Below, one piece after another: positions 1 through 11,948 of a stretch of DNA of 64,000 nucleotides. How positions within the stretch are numbered: position 1 is the stretch's first letter; each line of letters begins with the position of its first letter. Origin of the DNA: Buddleja alternifolia (taxonomy: Eukaryota; Streptophyta; Magnoliopsida; Lamiales; Scrophulariaceae); assembly GCA_019426215.1 (NCBI GenBank), contig CM033404.1:27461851-27525850 (forward strand), in the 5' to 3' direction. A program made the translations under genes and the position numbers. Under the pieces are notes generated by a model. It was not told where the DNA came from. It saw only the letters and a program-made list of their open reading frames with translations, and did not search any database.

Positions 1-438
1 ACCGTGGTAGATGACGACTCCCAGGCTCCTCCACCACCAGCTACTTCAAAGAGGCCTCGCCCGTCTTCATCCCAGTCTACTAGCTCCCCACAGTTTCCAC
101 CTATGGATGCCGCCGCCATTAGACAATTAAAGGATGAATTGAGGGAGGAGTTGCGAGATGAGATGAGGGTGGTCATGTCCGACACTTGTGCTTATTTCCG
201 TCAGCTTTTTGTAGAGCATGATGCGTTTGTCGGTTGGGGGCCGTTTGATTATTCTGCTCCTCCACCTTACCCGCACCCCCTGCCTCAGCAGCCCGCAGAT
301 ATGCACGAGTCAGGTGCTCTCGTTCCTGACGGAGGTGATGATGAGGCTCATAATGATGAGGGTAGCCCGTTGATTGATTTGGATGATCTCGGCGGCGAGG
401 ATGAGGATTACATTGACCGTTTTGGCACCACCGATTAG
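1..438 (+). CDS. Env-like ORF of gypsy element D0, C-terminal fragment
   Basis: An open frame enters from the left edge and stops at 436-438, so only the last ~145 codons are visible. The protein is proline- and serine-rich at first. A charged helical stretch follows at about residues 40-58 (repeated ELREELRDEMR-like pattern), then a proline-rich stretch and an acidic tail. This layout (variable P/S-rich linker, short coiled coil, acidic end) resembles the end of the env-like ORF of element C at 54405. Its place downstream of pol and upstream of the 3' non-coding region also fits Athila elements. No membrane segment is visible. The function of such ORFs is not established. The start is outside the window. 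Confidence 0.6.
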   Translation, partial: TVVDDDSQAPPPPATSKRPRPSSSQSTSSPQFPPMDAAAIRQLKDELREELRDEMRVVMSDTCAYFRQLFVEHDAFVGWGPFDYSAPPPYPHPLPQQPADMHESGALVPDGGDDEAHNDEGSPLIDLDDLGGEDEDYIDRFGTTD

Positions 439-2028
439 GCTTATCTTGTTTTATTTCCATGCATGTTTTTTTTTATTTTTGGATATCTTTTGTTGGGATG
501 TTGGATATTTTATGTTTTATGTTTGGATGCTTGATGTTTTCCTTCCATGCATGTTTCTCATTTTTTTTGTTTATCTCGTTTTGTTTTATTCTATTCTATC
601 CAGTGTTTGATGCTCTGTATGGCTAGCATTTGTTTACCTATGTAGTGATCGACACAGTGATTGCCATCCGTGGACTTGATTGCCTTAAGTGGACTCGGGT
701 TTGCTTTTCAGCTTCCCTATGGTGACGTGTACTTTGCCCTTTTCTTTTTCAAACATTGGGGACAATGTTCATGATAAGTGTGGGGGGTATACTAGATCCA
801 TTATAGTCATGTTGATTCATGTTTTACATATTTCGGTCCAAGTTTGGGGGGTGCTGTACCTCTACATGTGAAATGTGTGCAATTTTAATTTATTTTTTTG
901 GATAGAATTTCAACCCTTCACTTGAGGCATTGAGTATGGTTAATTTGAATACATGGTATGTTTTCTATATCAATTTGGTTTTTAATGGCTATACACATCG
1001 TTCCTTGCTTATGGGATCCTAACTAGACTAGATTAACCTTAAGATGATTCACATATGCACCTAAATCAAAGGTAGAGGAGTTGAGTGGGCAATCATTTTG
1101 AAACACTTAAAAGCTTGATCCCGAAAATATCAACTTAGAATTTTCACATGTGTTATGAGTTGAGAACGTTAACTTCGTGTGCTTAATAATAATAAAAAGA
1201 GGTTGAACATTGGTATGACTGAAAAAGTCAGGCTTAATAGATACTGGGGGCGAAGAGCACCATGCCTAGAATACTGTACTATTTTGCTAATTTGAGCTAA
1301 ACTCAAGCCAATGCAAGTGTTAAGTGAATAAGGACCTAGTTTGATTTTGTGGCCTTTGACATTCGAGTGATTAAGCCCTTAGGAATGTCTCCACATTTGA
1401 TACCCTAAAGCCATCTGGTTTAGGAGTTATTGGCCTAAAACTCGTTACACGGGTGTCATAGAAAGCCTAAGAGGATCAAACATTGCACATGGTCTAACCT
1501 CTAATGTTTCGAGTTGAAAGTGCATAAGATAAATCCGAAAGTGGAATGAAGTGATAAATTTTTAAGTGGCTATGAAGTTGTATTCAATTCTCGAACCATG
1601 TGAATAATCAAAAGTTGATAAATATGGGGTTAATGTTTGAAAAGTGGTAAGAATGCCACTTGACTATAATACTTGAGATTTATTACACTGCACCCTTAGG
1701 ATGATCTTTTCAATGTTAAGGCGTAACATGAGCAAATGTGTGATGTGTATATATTTGTAATATGAGCTTAAACAGATGAATTCATATCATTGTGTGCTAT
1801 TAATCATTGTAATTTACGTTGAGTGATCGGGGTTGAAAATCTTTCGATTTTGTGGGTATATCGTCTGCAAACCCTCACGAGACTATAACTCGTCCTTTGA
1901 GGTAACTAAAAGGTGCAAAGGCTTGTTGCATTCGCTAAATGCAACCGTTTACTCAACGAAAGTGAGTTAGGTAGTGTTCTTTTTGTTTCTCTCTTTGATT
2001 GATGATATTTCCTTATCTTAGAACTCTT
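439..2028 (+). other. 3' non-coding region of gypsy element D0
   Basis: There is no credible ORF. At 752-787 lies the block ACATTGGGGACAATGTT followed by a G-rich run, a recurrent landmark of plant Athila/Tat elements that also occurs in D1 near 41540 and D2 near 46040. At about 1850-1970 there is a stretch shared with D1 (about 42690-42810) and D2 (about 47190-47310). The rest is AT-rich with no recognisable signal. Confidence 0.6.
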
Positions 2029-2066
2029 ATTGCTCGAGGACGAGCAATTGATAATTGTGGGGGTGT
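2029..2066 (+). promoter_or_regulatory. Hairpin and polypurine tract before the D0 3' LTR
   Basis: 2029-2048 is a perfect inverted repeat, ATTGCTCG-AGGA-CGAGCAAT. The G-rich tract GTGGGGGTGT at 2057-2066 ends where the LTR starts (TGATAAGAGG). The tract is the expected primer for plus-strand DNA synthesis. The hairpin recurs at the same place in D1, D2 and, with different bases, in C. Confidence 0.7.
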
Positions 2067-3745
2067 TGATAAGAGGCATTTTTACGTGTTTTTAAGCCCC
2101 TTTTGCGTTTATGTTTTAGGTTCATTTATCGCTTAATTCTTGCTACATGTGCGTTTAATTCGTGCATTAAGTGATTTCAGGTTTTAAATGGATACAATCG
2201 AAGAACGGGATGAAAAACGACGTATAAAACAAGTTCAGGCCAATTTGCTTCTGCTTTCCGCGCCTAGGCGCCGTTCTGTCCACGCCTGGGCGCCGTATCT
2301 GCACCAGTTTCCACGTTCGAGCGATATTTTCTTATTTTTAGAGACTGAATTGGATGAAGTTTCCTTCTACAAAGTTGTAGAACTATGTGTTAGCTTCAAA
2401 TGAGGACTTGAATCATCCAAATCGGAGTTTTGTGGAGAGAGTTATGAAGGAAATACAATTACTGCGCCAGACAGAGGCAAATACTCCCAACATTCTGATT
2501 TGGGCGCCCGAGCGCCATAAATCCCGCGCCTAGGCGTGGCCACATCCGAGATTTGATTCCTTTCAGCCAAAAGATCATCATTTGATGGGGGAATGGAACA
2601 TTTAAAGCCAAGAGGTCATCACATGTATGGGGGGGATGTCATAAGTATGTTTCTTACTAGATCTACTTTAGGGAATTATATACTACTCACTTTAAGAGTA
2701 GTGGAAGGGACACTAGGGGGGACATACACATGAGGAGCTGATTTGTGGTGGTCTTCTTAAGGATTTGAGGGAGCAATTGACCGATGACATCATGAGGAGG
2801 AGGAGGAGGAGAGAGAGAGAGACATTTTGGCCATCACTCTTCACCCATCATCATTCATCACCATTTCTTCATCACTTTTGGAGGGGAACAAAGAGAGAGG
2901 AGCTAAGGATTGAAGATCAAGAGCAAAGATCCATCATCAATCAATTGAGGGAGTTTTAATTATTTGCATTTACATGTTTATTTCCATGAGTATGTATATG
3001 TTTGTATTAGATTTTCTTAAGACTTTGATGAGAGGCTAATATTGTAGAACTAAGGCCATGTGAAGGCCAAATTTATGAATCAATATATGTGAAGTTGCTC
3101 TTTGTATTAATTCTCCTATTGCTTTGTGTGTTAATTCTATGCTTTTATTCCAATCATGTGTTTGATCACCATATGCTTGCTATCTTGCCTAATCTAGTTG
3201 TTCGAGAGAAAATAGATTAGGGTGCAAGAGAATTAACACATCATCCGAAACAAATGAGGGATTGCCCTAGAAATAGGTAAAGATTCCCGGGTGTTGTTAG
3301 CCGGATTCGTTCGGGGAAGCTCTAGAACGTTAATGCGTGATTTTTGATTAGATTCTCGGATAGACATATTTAGAGAACCGTCAATTAATCATAGGATTAT
3401 TATGTGCCGAGACATCGGGTAATAGTTAATTTAGGAGTTTCCACCAAAGCAATAGGAGTCTAATAATTCGAAGAGTAGCTCATATATATTGACGAGTAGA
3501 TTCGGTTGTAGCATGTGCCTTACTCATTTTATCATACGTGAGATTAAATCTATAGTACGTTTCTCTTTGGTTCTTCGTTTGTTTAATCTTTTTCTTGCAC
3601 TTTACTTTAATTGTCTTATCTTTTATCGAAAATCATGAACTAGAATTCAAGTCCTTGTGGTTCGACAACCCGGACTTTTTGTCCACTTATTACTACACAA
3701 GTCTAGTGCACTTGCTATCATAGCACGTTAGCTTTTAGCGTGTCA
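2067..3745 (+). repeat. 3' LTR of gypsy element D0
   Basis: It runs from TGATAAGAGG to GTGTCA (1679 bp) and aligns with the D1/D2 LTRs at both ends, including the last ~700 bp with the motif AGATTCTCGGATAGACATAT. The middle differs and is longer than in D1 (1331 bp). CpG-rich palindromic motifs of the type CGCCTAGGCGCC lie at about 2260-2272, 2283-2294, 2503-2516 and 2525-2538, some 190-470 bp from the LTR start. A purine-rich GGAGGAGGAGGAGAGAG microsatellite lies near 2795-2822. Confidence 0.85.
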
Positions 3746-4345
3746 ATAGCAATTTTTTTATGCTTGCTATTTCATCGAACATAGAACGCCAGTGCTTGTT
3801 ATTGGCTTTGGAGATTGATTCTTTCAAGGCTTTGGTTGATTGATGCTTTTCTTTCTCATTTTCCCCCTTCTTGCCATCATCGAGAAAGGTTTTCAAATCG
3901 GCGATATCTTTGAGCAATAGCCGAACTTCTTCAACAAGTAGATCGACTAGTTGAGCGATACTCTAAGCAATGTCATTTGAAGAATTGTGCCTCTCAGTAT
4001 CAGCTGAAGCGTTCTGAGCTAGGTGACTATTGAATTTGGTGAAGAGTTCAGCGATCAGAGGTGTCAGACATTATTCGGATTTGCCTATTAGCGGTGTCAA
4101 AAATCTTTGAGCAAGAACCCTCAATGTTGCTGAGCGAGTTCCGTACTGCTTGTCTGAAATCTCGAGCATTTGGATCACTGTCCGAGTCCGAAGAGGGACG
4201 CTCAGGAGACGGAATGAGTTCATATGAGCTAGAGACAGCAGCCTTGCCTTTGGCTTTATCTCGAATAAAAAGCTCTCCAGGCTCTGCGCCTATTTCAGCA
4301 TGAACTTCTTCTATCGCTGAGTCAAGCGTCAGTTATGCCTCATCC
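3746..4345 (-). pseudogene. Env-like ORF remnant of Sirevirus S1
   Basis: Two minus-strand blocks still read as protein: about 4340-4013 (acidic, serine-rich, ending at a TGA) and 3917-3746. The second contains DDGKKGENEKEK, resembling DDGNKGEKKGEKRK in the S2 env-like ORF after its coiled coil. The upstream edge abuts RNase H sequence near 4345, so the normal pol-to-env spacer and the env N-terminus are deleted. The downstream edge is cut by the LTR of D0. No function is expected. Confidence 0.55.
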
Positions 4346-7290
4346 ATAACACTTGTGCACAACAACTTCTTGTAGCTACATACTCTGTGGAGGTAGCTAT
4401 CGATTGTTGTTTCTTACTATGCCATTAAACTAACCTATCACCTAGAAATTGACATGTACCACTAGTACTCTTACGATAAATTTTGCAACCTGCAAAATCT
4501 GCATCTGAGTAACCAATTAGTTTAAAAGGAGAGTCCGTAGGATATCATAAGCCCACATTTTTTGTGCCTTTTAGGTATTAAGGATCTTCTTGGCAGCAAT
4601 TAAGTGTGACTCTTTAGGATCGGCTTGAAATCGTGCACACATGCATACCGAAAATATAATATCAGGTCTACTAGCAATAAGATAAAGAAGTGATCCAATG
4701 ATACCTCTATAGTTAGTGATATCAACTTTCTTCCCACTTTCATCTTTATCTAGCTTAAGCGATTGGCTGATTGGAATTTTTGAATATGATGCATTTTTCA
4801 TACCAAATTTTTTAATCATATCTCTTGTATATTTAGCTTGATTAATATATATGCCATTAGGGAGTTGTTTAACTTGTAATCCTAAGAAGAAAGTTAAATC
4901 ACCCATCATGCTCATTTCAAATTGTTCTTGCACCATTTTCAAAAATTTCTCACGCAGACGCTTGTTAGTAGAACCAAATATAATATCATCAACATAAATT
5001 TGAACTAGGAGAATATCTTCATCATTGGTAATCTTATATAACGTTGTATCAACGCTGCATTTTGAAAAGCCTTTACCAATAAGGAAAATAGAAAGAGTGT
5101 CATACCATGCTCGGGGTGCTTGCTTAAGCCCATAAAGTGCTTTGTCTAGCTTGTAAACCATACCATTACCATGGTTGTTGATGAATCCCGGTGGTTGCTC
5201 CACATATACCTCTTCTTGGAGTTCACTATTCAGGAAGGCACTCTTCACGTCCATTTGATACAGTGTAAACTTGTTGAACGCTGCATACGCTAGAAACATA
5301 CGAATTGCTTCACGACGGGCGACAGGAGCATATGTCTCATCAAATCAATACCTTCTTCTTGGTAATAACCTTGAGCAACGAGTTTGGCCTTGTTCCTTAT
5401 TAAACTACCATTTTCATCCATTTTGTTTCTATATACCCATCTAGTTCCAATAACTCCTTGGTGAGTTGGTCTTGGTACTAGCATCCAAACCTTACTACAC
5501 TCAAACTGATTAAGCTCTTCTTGCATGGCTTCAATCCAACATGGATCGCTTAGTGCTTCATCCACTTTCTTAGGCACCATTTAAGATAGAAAGCTTGCGA
5601 ACATAGCCTCATTAAATGTAGCGGCTCTAGTCCTAACAGGCGCTTCAATATCTCAAATAATCTGCTCAGGTGGATGAACACGCAGCCATAGTCTATCTGG
5701 TTGGAATGGGTTAAGAGGTTGAACAGGCGCTTGACGATCAGACGCTTGACAATCCTCTTGCGTAGGTGCTTCAAGTTCACTGATTCTTGTTTGCTCTTGA
5801 TGATCACTCTCTTCATGATCATCAGTATATCTTGCATTGTTATCCGAAATATCCTCACGAGTAATATTAAGAGGTGGTACTAAGATCTCATCATCGTCGT
5901 CACTATCATCATCAATGGTAATCTTAGACGTTTGATGACATAGATCTTCAACTCCTACATCATTCATATTAACCTTACTCGATTCTTGGTTAGCATCATC
6001 AAAAATAACATGAATAGATTCCTCAACCTTCGATTTGATCTTGTTTAAGATGCGGAAATTCTTTCCATTCTTGGCGCAGCCTAGAAAGATTCCCTCATCC
6101 GCTTTAGGATCAAATGTCTTTAGGCTTTGGGATCCATTATTTTGAATAAAACATTTAGAACCAAAGACATGAAAGTATGAAACATTTGGCTACGTCCCTT
6201 CCACAGTTCATATAGAGTTTTCCCATGCTGTTTGTTGATCATGCAACGATTTTGAGTGTAATAGGCAGTGTTGATCGCTTCGGCCCAAAACCTAGGAGCA
6301 AGATTGGATTCTGCTAACATTGTCCTGGCAGCTTCCTTAAGCGTTCTGTTCCGGCGCTCAGCAACACCATTCTGTTGGGGAGTTCTGGGAGCTGAAAACT
6401 CATGATGTATTCCATTCTCTGCACAAAACTTCTCAACAACGCTGTTAGCAAACTCAGTATCGTAATCGCTTCTTATGCTTGCAACCTTAAGATTTTTCAA
6501 TGTTTGAAGTTGCCGAATAAGCGTTGTTAACTTGTCACATGTTTCATCTTTGGATGAAAAAAATTCCACCCAAGTAAATAGAGAGGAATCATCTACTATC
6601 ACCAAAGTATACCTTTTACCACTCACACTAATAGTTTGAACAGGTCCAAATAGATCCATGTGAAGTAGTTCAAGTATCCTAGAGGTAGATAGATGAGGTT
6701 TTCTTTTGAAAGATGATTTAACTTGATTTCCCATTTGACAAGCGTGACAAAGGCGATCCTTGTGAATGATCCTTTTGGTAATCCCTCTACAAGATTTAGA
6801 TTTATAAGCTGAGAGATTGTCTTAAAGTTGAGGTGATTCATTTTTCTATGCCATAACCAACCCGTTTTACATTCATTTTTAGCAACAAAACATGTTGGGT
6901 TGTTATCAAGTGTTGAACCCCAATCTACCAAATATACGCTATTAGTTCTTTTACCTTTCAATTTAGTAGACTTAGTCTTAGCGTCATTTATATAGCAACA
7001 GTCACTTGAGAATATGACTTGCGAAACCTTTATCACAAAATTGACTTACGTTTAATAAATTGTGCTTTAGACCCTCAACATAATAAACATCACTTATCAT
7101 GATGTTCCCCTTATGCAAAGTACCTATACCTTTGGTTTTACCTTTGGAGTTGTTACCAAATACAACATGAGGACCATTGGCAGCTCGATAGTTGATCAGA
7201 AGATCTTTGGAACCAATCATGTGCCTTGACGATCCACTATCAAAGTACCAAACAGATGTATTAGCTTTAGCTCTAGGTACCTGCAATCAA
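4346..7290 (-). pseudogene. Copia pol (PR-INT-RT-RH) of Sirevirus S1, broken
   Basis: Minus-strand fragments in at least three frames cover a copia pol in normal order. Protease at 7286-7002 has WYFDSGSS (catalytic Asp near 7240). Gag-pre-integrase and integrase lie at 7036-6120 ([12 protein letters not shown], then [18 protein letters not shown] with the third catalytic acid). An acidic linker is at 5967-5653. RT is at 5580-4571 ([32 protein letters not shown]). RNase H runs from about 4560 to 4346 and stops after the active-site block. Frameshifts separate nearly every block, and the RNase H C-terminus is deleted. Residue-by-residue correspondence to the S2 pol makes the identification secure. 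Confidence 0.9.
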
Positions 7291-7300
7291 AAAGGAAGTT

Positions 7301-9513
7301 CTATTTCTTTTTAGGTACCCATTGTTGCTTGGGTCCTTTACCATTAGTAGCATTGTTAGTTTGAATTAGAACTTTCGGAACCCATATTTGCCTAGTCTTC
7401 ATTGTAGGAATACTGGCCTTCTTGGGTTTCACATTGTGTTATGTGTGCTGTTTGGATGTATAGTAATATCCTCGATTATAATAGTAATCATAATCATAGT
7501 CATAGTCATAATCATCATAGTAGCGATAATATGATCTAGACCGTTGTGGATATTGACGCTGGTATTTCCTTGGTGCTGGCTTGGCTTGCATTTTTGATGT
7601 TGGACGCTTAGCGCTTGACTCGCAGTGGTTAGGTTTATCATTAGCCTTTTGAGCATTTGGATGAACCTTTCTTTGTGAATCATTCGCTTTCGCCTTTCCT
7701 TTGCCTGAGTCAGCTTTGGCTTTCTCATTTGGCCTCTTACCATTGTCGCTTGGTTTATTTAGCGTTTGTCTTTGTGAACCTTCTTTAACAAAGAAAATAC
7801 CCTTTCCTTTGTTATTTATCGTAACATTTGATTTGTTTGGTTGTTTACCGAATTTATCGCATCCTAAACCGGTCTTTTCACCAAATAACCTTGTTACCTC
7901 AGTCACATTGTCTAACTTTCTTGACGCTTTAGACAATGATGAGACGAGCTGTTTTGATTTAGCAAGTCTAGCAATCAGCTCAACTTCTCTCTTGACTATT
8001 ATATCAAGATCACTTTTCAACTGGATTATTTCACTCTCAAGTGATTGGTCTTTCTCAATGCACTGTTGTTAAACTTGCAACTCTGCTTTGAGCGTTAATT
8101 TATCACTTTTGAGCGATGAAATAATATCACAGTGATTTTGGTATAATTTGGCGGCAACCTGACAGTCATTATAATATTCTTTGACTTTGTCAAGCAATTC
8201 TTCATAAGAAAGAGGAACAGATAATTCAGTGTTTACCTCAGGAAACGCTTCATCATCTCTAGCCATGAGACAAATAAGCGCTGAGTCATCCACTGGCTCA
8301 TCGTCATCACTACTCTCTTCTGAAGACTCTAAATCTTCAGGTGTGGATGCTTGTTCTGATTCCACTAGCAAACCTTGTTGACGAAGGTTGCTCCTGAATT
8401 GGTTTCTATCCAAGTAATCCTGCCTCGAAGGCTTAGATACGTTCGGATAAGGGCAATTTACCTGGTAGTGCCCTAGTTTCCTGCAATTATAACAAAGATT
8501 GGTTTTCATCTTTTGTTCATTTGTTAACCTTGCAATGTGTGGTTTTGAGACCACTGGCGCTGAGAGATTTTGAGCAGACGCTTGGTACTGAGCAGGCGTA
8601 TGGGATATAGGAACAGAATACTGAGGCACTTGAAACTGTTCATGTATTGGAGCAAGCGCTTGATATGAACTGTGTCCTTGATGCTTAGGACTATTTCCTT
8701 TCTTTTCATATCTCAGGAACTTTCTGAATCTATTTGGAAGTGCTAGTTCCTCATCCTCACTGATATCTGAACCTTTTCCCTTATTACCCGATTTACCCTT
8801 GATTGATGCTACGAGCGCTCCAGATTCAATTACCGGACTACTCACAACACACTGGCTGAATTTAACTCAAACTCAAATGCCTTGAGTTTTGAAAAGGCGT
8901 GTTCTGGACTCAAAAGATCCAACATATTAGATTCTCTCATTGTGGTTGTCTTCATCAAAAATCTACTAGGTAGACTTCTGAAAATCTTAACCACCATTTC
9001 TCTGTTTTGCAAATTCATTCCCAACGATGTAAGTTCCGTAACAAGAGCTGTGAATCTTATGTCCAATTGTTCTAGGGTCTCGTTAGGCAACATCTTAAAG
9101 CTGTTGAATTTTTCTTTAGCAATGGAGAGCTTATTTTCCTTGATTTGAGCTGATCCACCACGGATTATGGCCAACTTATCCCAAATTTCTTTAGTAGTAT
9201 TACATGATTTGACTTTGTTGAACAAGTTGTCATTATCACCAATAGCCGTATACAAAGCATTTCGACCAACACTGTCCAAATTTGCTCTTCGACGGTCATT
9301 AGTGGACCACTCTTGTTTAGGCTTCTCAACATAGCCATCTGGAGTTTCTTCCGTGGCTCCAAGTGCTCTGGTAACAACCTTCAAAATTTGTATTGGTCCA
9401 TCTGAAATAATAGCGCACATTTCATCATCACATGAACATAGATATGTAAAAGCTTTGACCTTCCATGAGTCATAGTTTGACTCGGTCAACTTAGGAACTT
9501 TAGAAAATACCAT
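7301..9513 (-). pseudogene. Gag of Sirevirus S1, broken
   Basis: The likely start is the ATG at 9513 (MVFSKVPKLTESNYDSWKVK), matching the S2 gag start. Capsid-like sequence runs to about 8842, where the frame shifts. The zinc knuckle CYNCRKLGHYQVNC (C-x2-C-x4-H-x4-C) is at 8494-8453, followed by an acidic patch and a coiled-coil-like region. In-frame stops occur at about 8069 and 7439. The C-terminal tail is rich in Tyr/Asp (a YDYDYDYDYY run), a feature shared with S2 and the fragment at 51004. The gag stop is at 7301-7303. The pol frame begins just downstream, offset by -1 from gag. Confidence 0.88.
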
Positions 9514-9599
9514 GAAAAACAAATTAAAAGCAACAAAATTTTGAAAGGGGATCTAAACAAGCTATTACGCTTGGAAATTTTAAAATTTCAACTTTAACC

Positions 9600-9611
9600 G
9601 CTCCGATACCA
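9600..9611 (-). promoter_or_regulatory. Primer binding site of S1 (initiator tRNA-Met type)
   Basis: The minus strand reads TGGTATCGGAGC two bases after the LTR end. It differs by one base from the canonical copia TGGTATCAGAGC site used by S2 and X. It primes minus-strand DNA synthesis. Confidence 0.8.
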
Positions 9612-9613
9612 CT

Positions 9614-11084
9614 TGTTGGTCCCAAGTGGCATACGAAAAGGTCTAAAAGGGGGGGGGGGGTGTTGAATAGACCCTGAAGTTTTTTTCGACTTCAAAAATT
9701 CTGTATAAAAATTCGTTGGACGCTTGAGAAGTAGGCGCTTGACCTGAGCATCTAATGAAGACTGTTTTATAAACTTAACTTAGATTTCAAGATTTGAATA
9801 CTACAACCAAATAGGTTTAAGCATTCACTTCTTTAATCAGTGCTAGCACAGCGGAATGATTTTGTAGTCTTCTTGTTTCAAAACTTTAGCGTCACAAACG
9901 GTTACTTAGTTGCTTAACGTTCACTTGAGCTTTACTTAACAGAATTATACAATGATATAATAGTATGAAAAATGACTGTAAAGTAAAGAACACGATATTT
10001 GTAAGGTTCGTTGGGTGGTGTAATCCCAATTACGTCCTTCTTCTCCTTGAACACTCGGAGGCAATCCACTAAGATGGTTCTCAAAGAATCACACAGAAAC
10101 TTCTACAAATTAGGGAGAGATGGATGTTGATGACTTGAGCTCCTTAATCACACACACTTCTGCTCCAAATCACTTCTATCCCCTTGCTTCTTTCACGCAG
10201 AAATAATGCAAGTATCCAACTTCGACTTCACACAGATCGCGAGGCTTGGATGAGGTTTTTCTAAATGATTTGTTTGATTTTGATAAAGTTCAAACAACTG
10301 GGAATATCTCAATAGTAGTGTAGGTTTCTTCGAAAAGAATGCTTGAATATTCTGGCTTTTCTGAGATTTTAAAGAATGAGACTTCAATGCAACAGCAATT
10401 TGGCTTGGATTGGATCGTTATTTTTGGCTAGTTGTTGAAGTCCTATTTATAGGCATTCTTGGAAAAAGTGTCCGTTTGACACATGCACAGGCGCGAGTGA
10501 ACCACTTTTGTTCTTTTTCCTTAAAATCTGTTGCACAAAGGTTGGTGCTGCAGTCTGTGAATAGTTGACAGTTAAATAGGGTGGCTTCTCTGTACGTCTG
10601 AAAGTGCTTATCACATTTAATGCTCTTATCAGCATTTAATGCATTTAAATTAAATGCCCATTGGCACTTAATGCACTGAGAATATTTGCATTAAACTCCT
10701 TCTGGATTTGGAAATAAATTCAGGTGAAATTCATCATTGATAGGCGCTTATCCATCCTTGAATCACTTCTGTCCAATAAGGTGACGCTTGATATAGCTGG
10801 TCATTTGGACGATTGGAAACTTCATCTTCATTCAAACTTTGGGCACTTGAGTCTTCAAACTTTACTACTGATAAGCTCATTCAGAATTCATCAGACGCTC
10901 AGCCTAAGACTTCTTAGCCTAACAATCTAGAATAAAAACCAAACGAAACCTATAAAGCGTATTACAAATCTAATGCTTCAAAGCTTATACATGATTTCTA
11001 CTAAAATCAAACTTACATATTTTGGGGTCTAACATAAAAGCCTAATTTGTCATCATCAAAACATCTAACATGAAATTCCTAACA
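9614..11084 (-). repeat. 5' LTR of Sirevirus S1
   Basis: Plus-strand edges are TGTTGGTCCC and TTCCTAACA (1471 bp), matching the S2 LTR edges. Minus-strand sense contains a TATA-like CTATAAATAG at about 10452-10443, at the equivalent place to S2. Family motifs GACGCTT or AGGCGCTT occur near 10741, 10782 and 10893, and again near the far end at 9718-9746. A poly-G run is at 9651-9660. It lacks the ~94-bp internal duplication seen in the S2 LTRs. Confidence 0.88.
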
Positions 11085-11935
11085 ATAATTTATATTCCTT
11101 ATTCAAAATTATGTAATTTTCATGTCGAGAAAAATAATAATATTTAATCCATAAGTTAACTATTAATCTCTAAGAAAAATAATTAATTAAGTCTAATAAA
11201 ATATTATATTCCAATTAATCTTATTGGGCTCGATTTCATCAAAACCAAATCACCATCCTTTTGGTCCACTTGGATTCTATTTAATTGGGCTCAAAATAAG
11301 TAATTAGAATAACATGCACGTTTTATTAATTTCTTATTAGGCTAAATTTAATTTAAGTCCAAATCACCAGTCTAATTGGCCCATTTACCCAATTAGATTT
11401 AATTAGATTAAGTCCAAACTAATTAACAAATCAAAATTCAATAATTTTCAATTAGGCTTGATTTAAATTATCCGGGTTATCATCCTTATGATCCACCCAA
11501 TTAATTAAAATCACCCAAAACCCAAATATCAATTTCGACCCAAATATAGCATGTTTTAATAATCAAATCCAAGACTCGGTTCAACGAATTGGGTGTCAAA
11601 CACACGACCCGTCGGGCCACGCACACGGCCCGACGGTCCGTGACTGGGCGCGGCCTGGCCACGTGAACAGCTGCGCGCAACTGTTCATGCGTGAACTGTG
11701 CGCACGCAATGCTGCGCACATTTCTTTCGGGGCTTTCGAGTCCCGTTTTTTCTCGGTATTTTTCAATTTTCAATACTATCAAATATTCCCAGATTTACAA
11801 TAACTAAAAGCCAAAAAATTCTAGGCAAAAACCATAAAATGCATATTTAAGAAAACATACAAACATGCTTCCAAAACACATAACTTGCAATTCTTAAATC
11901 ACGTGAAGGAGATCAAATATGGAAGTCAGAGATTG
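11085..11935 (-). other. Untranslated leader of copia A2
   Basis: AT-rich with many TTAATT/AATTAA runs and no ORF. At about 11605-11720 a GC-rich block contains the near-palindromes CCCGTCGGGCC and GGCCCGACGG plus CGTGCGCAC-like repeats, matching the block at about 20020-20110 in X. This GC island in AT-rich DNA could fold strongly as RNA. Its role is unknown. Confidence 0.6.
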
Positions 11936-11947
11936 GCTCTGATATCA
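11936..11947 (-). promoter_or_regulatory. Degenerate primer binding site of A2
   Basis: The minus strand reads TGATATCAGAGC against canonical TGGTATCAGAGC, one mismatch, directly beside the LTR edge. Confidence 0.7.
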
Positions 11948-11948
11948 C

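Larger units (their letters stand above)
1..3745 (+). mobile_element. Athila/Tat-like Ty3/gypsy retrotransposon D0, 3' part
   Basis: This is the 3' end of a gypsy element whose 5' part lies left of the window. In order it holds the C-terminus of an env-like ORF, about 1.6 kb of non-coding DNA, a hairpin with polypurine tract, and a 3' LTR. The LTR ends match the D1 LTRs at 37251 and 42903 (start TGATAAGAG, end GTGTCA), so it is the same family or a close relative. The right edge falls inside a minus-strand Sirevirus env-like reading frame, so D0 inserted into S1. The expected 5-bp target duplication is ATAGC at 3746-3750; its partner is outside the window. Confidence 0.85.
3746..11084 (-). 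mobile_element. Sirevirus-type Ty1/copia retrotransposon S1, decayed
   Basis: Read on the minus strand: 5' LTR (11084-9614), PBS, short leader, gag, pol and an env-like remnant, then interruption by gypsy D0 at 3745. The 3' LTR is missing from the window. It is the same family as S2 (22837-37118): LTR ends, PBS spacing, gag and pol all correspond. The right flank ATAATTTATATTCC continues a sequence found uninterrupted in the leader of copia X near 19520, so S1 inserted into a copia leader with expected TSD ATAAT. Multiple stops, frameshifts and a deletion between RNase H and the env-like ORF show it is dead and older than S2. Confidence 0.85.

Noticed and set aside
3746..3750. ATAGC as a confirmed target duplication of D0
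   Set aside because: Only one side is in the window; it is a prediction, not an observation.
4061..4303. Plus-strand ORF starting MSDIIRICLL
   Set aside because: It is the antisense of the S1 env-like remnant, whose minus-strand reading resembles the S2 protein.
11501..11782. Minus-strand ORF in the A2 leader
   Set aside because: Open because of the GC-rich palindromic block; the corresponding X leader does not keep the frame.
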